Source: Carya illinoinensis (lineage: Eukaryota > Streptophyta > Magnoliopsida > Fagales > Juglandaceae). From it: DNA of 64,000 nucleotides. The stretch lies in the NCBI RefSeq assembly GCF_018687715.1, contig NC_056753.1, forward strand, positions 9,417,001 to 9,481,000. Direction: 5' to 3'. Below the pieces are notes generated by a model. The model did no database searches and was not told where the DNA came from. It saw nothing but the letters and a program-made list of their open reading frames with translations. Numbering within the stretch: position 1 is the stretch's first letter; each line of letters begins with the position of its first letter. Positions 59,469 through 64,000 of this stretch are shown here, one piece after another. A program made the position numbers and the translations under genes.

Positions 59469-61839
59469 TTTTTTTTTTAAATGAAACTGCACTTTATTCA
59501 GTACTGAAGACTTACATCAATCTACTTAAAATAGTGGACTAAATACATTGAGAAAAATCTTCTAAAACATACATGTCTTCATCAAGAACAAGAGCTTTTA
59601 CCCAACCTATGAGCTGCCATATTAGCATCTCTATTGGTACAAAAAACATACCAAGAAGCAAAGAATTTTAGAACATTTTGAGCATCCTCAATCAATAATC
59701 CTCCTAAGCTCAAATCTGTTGCAACATGATTCAGCATATTGACCACTTGCAATGCATCCCCCTCAAGAATAATATTAGATTAGCCTGAGCAGTAAAAGGA
59801 TTCTCATTCATGCTTCTAGGAGCTTGAAAAGTGCCAATAACTTGACCCTTGAAATCTCTAGCTATCACACCAATGACTATCACCCCATTTGCATTTTTAG
59901 TTGCTAAATTCCAATTTACCTTGTAAACACCCTCAATAGGTTTCTGCCATCTGGTATGTGAATGGACTAGTCTGCTTGACATCTTCTTGTGTTGGATATT
60001 GGCATTTTTAAAAAGCACCACCTCCTTTTTAGCAGTTTTAATAAGCACATTAGGTGTTTGAATCCCTTCCAGTGAGTGAGTTCATTCCTTCTGGTCCAAA
60101 TCAATCTATTAGTCACAACAACTTCCTCAAGGTCTTCCTGGTCTAGACTTTTGGTCAGTGGTTCCATATGTCCAAAAAACTCCTCATTTTAGAAAGCCAT
60201 TTTTTGAACCTTCCTACAGCTTAGACTCCACACATTCCTGGCAGCTTTACAACCCCAAAATACAGGGCTTGATGTTTTAGAACATAAACCACAAACTAGG
60301 CAAAAACTATCCTCCACAACCTTCCTCTTCATGAGATTGGATAGAGTGGGAAGGGCTTCACTACGTGCTCTCCAAATAAACAATGTCATAGTATTTTAAG
60401 TCTTCAACTTCCAAATTGCTTTCCATCCATCTTGATGTCTTCTACCTCATTCACCCACTGAACTTGCCTCAAGACCTTTGTGAAGATGGTATGCACTCTT
60501 AACAATGAAGATACCATTCTTGGAGTATAACCAAATCAATTTACTTCTCCACCCCCTATGCTAATTGGTATGGATTTAATCATCTCAACTTGATGTGATT
60601 CAAATAACTCTATCAATGAGTTTACCTTCCAAACTCTCAAGTCAAGGTCTATTAAGTCAGGAACAAAGTGGTATCTTCCAGATGACACTTTAGGAGATAA
60701 AACTTTGTGAGAATGAATTCTTGGGATACACTTGTCATCCCAAATCTTCACTCCTTTACCATCACCATTAATTCTCTAGAACAAACCTTTTTTGAGAAGT
60801 TTCAAACTACTAAATAAACTCCTCCATGCATATGAAGGATTGTAGCCCATCTTAGCCTCCAACAAATTGCCATCTTTGAAATACTTATGTTTAAAAGCTT
60901 GTGCCATAAGTGATGAAGGTTTCTGAATCATCCTCCAGCTTTGTTTAGACAGCATAGCAACATTAAAAGCTTCTGAAGTCTCTAAAATCGATCCTTAGAA
61001 TGGCTTACCTAACCCCATTGCGCCCATTGGATCTTTGAATGATCCTTATGGTAACCCCACCAAACTTTCTTCAAGAGCTTGTTGAGTCTTTGAGCAATAG
61101 AGAGGGGAAGTAGAAATATACCCATAACATACATGGGAATGGCGTGAAGAACAACTTTTATTAACACCTATTTACTAGCAGCATAAAGAGCTTTTATTTT
61201 TCAATTTGATATCCTATCCCGAGTTTTATCAATAACTGAGTAAAAGGCAGTAGTTTAGATCTTCCCACCTCAGCAAGCAGCCCAAGATACTTCTCAAAGG
61301 AACCAGAAGATTTTATCCCAAGTATGTTCAATATAGACCTTTGATAGCTTTAGGAGTATTTCTACTAAAAAAATATAGAGGTCTTCTCTTAATTTAAAAC
61401 CTATCCTAAAGCTTGTTCATAAAGATCAAGGATCTGTGAAATTTTATACCACTCTACAACATTAGCCTTACAAGAAAGAAGGCTGTCATTAGCAAAGAAT
61501 AAGTAATTGATCTTGAAAGGACCCTTCCCAATTGGAACACTAGTGATGCTTCCACTAATCTCATCTTAGAATAATAGGGAAGATAAGGCTTTTGCACACA
61601 TTATAAACAATTAATGAGAGAGGGGATCACCCTGTCTAAGTCCCCTTGAAGGAATGAAACAAGCGTGTGGCTTACCATTAAGCAAAATAGAATAAGACAC
61701 TGACATAATGCAAGCCATAATAAGAGAGCTCCATCTTTGAGAAAATCCCAATCTGGCCATCACTACTTCAAGAAAACCCCACTCAACTTGATCATAACCT
61801 TTACTCATGTTAAGCTTAAGAGCCATAAACCCTGCTTTC
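59469..61839 (-). pseudogene. LINE (L1 type), 5'-truncated and decayed
   Basis: Minus-strand order is as follows. RT has ALKLNMSKGYDQVEWGFLEV and SRGLRQGDPLSH (61611-61847), then the FADD motif region, where the sequence reads LFFANDSLLSC (near 61490). The zinc-binding region follows (60750-60190, including FIWRARSEALPTLSNLMKRK). RNase H comes next (VNWNLATKNANGVIVIGVIA near 59910). A T run at 59469-59478 marks the 3' end. CCTTTCAT lies outside both ends (59458-59466 and 61840-61847), giving a likely target duplication. Stops and frameshifts are many, and the second Asp of the catalytic pair follows an Asn substitution. Confidence 0.9.
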
Positions 61840-61847
61840 CCTTTCAT

Positions 61848-64000
61848 CCTACTTCAAAACACAAACAGACAACCAAGAAAAGAGAAGGGATTTTGGATTT
61901 GATGAAATGTTTCCACATGAGCAACACGTGCGCACATACACACACACCCTCGGGTAGTTAGGGTTTTCTTTTCTAAAGAATGAAAATCCAAACCTCATTT
62001 GCTTATAAGAATGGTTGTCTTTGAGAGGGAGAAGGGCCACGACCTAAGCACTTGTTTAAAACTAGGGTTTTTATTTCATGGAGGTGTGGGACTTATGGAA
62101 GGGAGCTCAAATATTGGAGATTATTTCTTGTTTTGAAGAAAAGCCAAGAACACGACACTCACTCACACACGGATTAGGGTTTTTAAATGATCGATTCTCA
62201 TGAATCTTAAACTATATTTTCAGCTTGTTTATTGTTGGATATTGGATTCTGGTAAGTAGACCTTAAACTTACTCTCAGATATTGCAAGTATATGATACAT
62301 AAACTTATTTGGTTGTGTTTGATTTGATGAAACTTTATTATGTCTATATTAGGATCTTTGAGTAAATTTTACTATGTTATTTGATTGGTTTGTTTCTATT
62401 TTATTTATACCATGAAAATGAGCTATGATGCCACATCTAGTATTCAGATTCACATGCTTTGATGCACATGTTGATATTTGATACCTAACCGAATTTATTA
62501 GAAGTTTTAAGTCCAATAGATGATTGCATATTCACATGTACATTCACAAGCATGATTCGGCCAAGTGTATGCATATTAGTGTTGCTTAACCAAGTGTATT
62601 AGAAGATTCCAAGTTCATTAGAAGATTGAATATTTGTGTATACAATTGTTGATATGTTTCGGTCATGCCTATGTTTGATGCATTATCAATGTATGTTTGA
62701 AGCTCCAAATGCATAAAATAATTGAATATCCATGCATATTAAGTTTTGCATATTTTGGCCATACATAGTCTATGTGGAAGTGTAGTTGCTTTATTCCTTG
62801 TTTGTTGGTTAAATGTTTTAGTTTAATTGAATGAGAACATGGTCACATGTTCTTATATTTTCAAGTCATAACGTGGAATGTATATGTTTCCACATAACTA
62901 CATGATATATGATTTGCATGAAGTCTTTACATACATGGTTACATGTTTCAATGTTTTATGAAGTGTGTAAGGAATCAAAGTCCATGTCACATGTATTGGG
63001 TTTGTGAAATTGTTTTTAAAATAAAAGAGTCTTTTAAGTTTTGTCATGACCCCAATAGCTAGGATGGGGGAATGCCCTAGAGGAACTCCTCTATCCACTT
63101 GAGAGTGATTAAAATAGAGTAGTATCTCCTAGGTCGATGAAGGACAGTCGACGAAACTAGAATGGTTCCTAAAAGGGAAAGGATATTGGAACAAAGTTGT
63201 ACCTAAAGCTAGTGGGTGTCATACAGTGAAGACAAAAATGTGAACTGCCATACTATGTACATTTAAGAATAAGATATAGTCACCTAGGTCAAAGTGGGTC
63301 ATTGGTTGATGCGATAACTAACGGGGAACACAAGGTGCGTAAGGGAGCCATGAGGTATCCAATCAAATGTTTATAGTTAAGCATAAAGCTTTGAGCTCCA
63401 AGATATGCTATGTTATATGATCAAGAACTCGAACTCATATGTTACATGTTTAAGAACCAAGAATGAAAATATGAAAAAATGATTTTCTGAAAAGGTCAAA
63501 AGGTCTAAGTTGCACGTTATCTTTTGAAAAGTCAAAGTTTTATAAGTAAAGTTCATGTCTATGCATTTATTATGGTTTGCTTTCATATGCTTATGATATC
63601 TATTGTATGTTAATTGTTTACTTATTGAGATTTTTCGAAATCTCACGATAATAGTTTCCACTGCCATTCCCCACTCGGAATTGTAGAAGTTATAGCAGGA
63701 ACGCAAGGAGACCAAGGGAAAGAGCAAGAGGCCAGCTCCTTAGATACCTAGGGAGACCTCGAAGAGCTATGAGAGCTCATCAGAGCCGATTTTGGATAGG
63801 TTAAAAGCCGTCGGCCAGTTTATTACTGAAGTGTTACACATTTTCGAGGAGCTATGGACGATTTTGAACAAAGATAAGACCGAATAGGAATGACCTAGCA
63901 AGTTGATATTTTGACAAGAGATTACAAAGACAATGAAAGAAAGAATGTGTTTTGATGACTTTAAATGATGGTCCTGTGTTTTTTGGAGTTTTTGAAAAAT
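61848..64000 (+). mobile_element. Tekay-like LTR, partial at window end
   Basis: There is no coding domain. The block contains CATGACCCCAATAGCTAGGA, then GGGGGAATGCCC, GAGGAACTCCTCTATCCACTT and GAGAGTG (63045-63110). This is the same module as the CACGACCCC...GGTATTATCTC...GAGCTC...CACTCGGGAGTG stretch of the Ty3 LTR (45729-45795). Near 63690-63730 AGGAGACCAAGGGAAAGAGC resembles the 3' part of the block at 10320-10360. The left edge may lie before the LINE at 59469, and the right edge lies outside the window. Confidence 0.5.

Overview
The window looks like nuclear DNA of a flowering plant (eudicot). The long non-coding stretches are A+T-rich, nearly every long reading frame belongs to a plant transposable-element family, and the one convincing host gene is an auxin-responsive SAUR. 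A GAGATGAGATGAG-rich Tourist-like MITE and the style of the Ty3 LTRs remind me of Fagales (walnut or hickory type), but that assignment is recollection and weak. No bacterial, organellar or viral genome segment was seen, and no tRNA or rRNA gene was recognised.

Left part (1-30.6 kb). An A+T-rich spacer is followed by a minus-strand solo LTR (2001-4043) of the same family as the full Ty3 element further right. From 5.2 to 24.2 kb lie pieces of one minus-strand hAT transposase pseudogene (hAT-A). Its C-terminal part is at about 6.24-6.56 kb, its middle at 10.58-11.27 kb and its N-terminal BED-finger part at 21.8-22.4 kb. The pieces are pushed apart by a long LTR-like block (about 6.57-10.58 kb) and by a repeat-rich LTR-type block (11.27-21.78 kb). 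Into the second block a structurally complete hAT element (hAT-B, 15803-21551) has jumped, with 12-bp terminal inverted repeats and an 8-bp target duplication. A decayed Copia pol (24.3-26.1 kb) and CACTA-like termini with subterminal repeats (26.1-30.6 kb) follow.

Middle part (30.6-42.4 kb). A poly(A)-tailed retroposon without reverse transcriptase (30993-32365) is followed by a 5'-truncated LINE (33227-34687) with an 18-bp target duplication. The SAUR gene (35958-36317, plus strand) sits in unique sequence, and a second, longer LINE (about 38323-42346) follows it.

Right part (42.9-64 kb). A third hAT pseudogene (hAT-C, plus strand) is split by three insertions: a 10.5-kb Ty3/Gypsy Tekay-type element (44588-55128), a LINE tail (55216-55623) and a MITE (55715-56049). 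The Ty3 element is itself interrupted by a solo LTR of another family (48593-49914). A third LINE (59469-61839) and part of another Tekay-like LTR fill the right end. None of the mobile elements looks autonomous today. hAT-B comes closest, with a single premature stop.

The most intriguing signal is a 51-bp CTCGAG-rich minisatellite found in two unrelated element classes, hAT-B and the solo LTR. In both it sits about 45 bp upstream of a TATA box. A second is the presence of inverted telo-box (AAACCCTAA-type) motifs in the 5' region of all three hAT copies.
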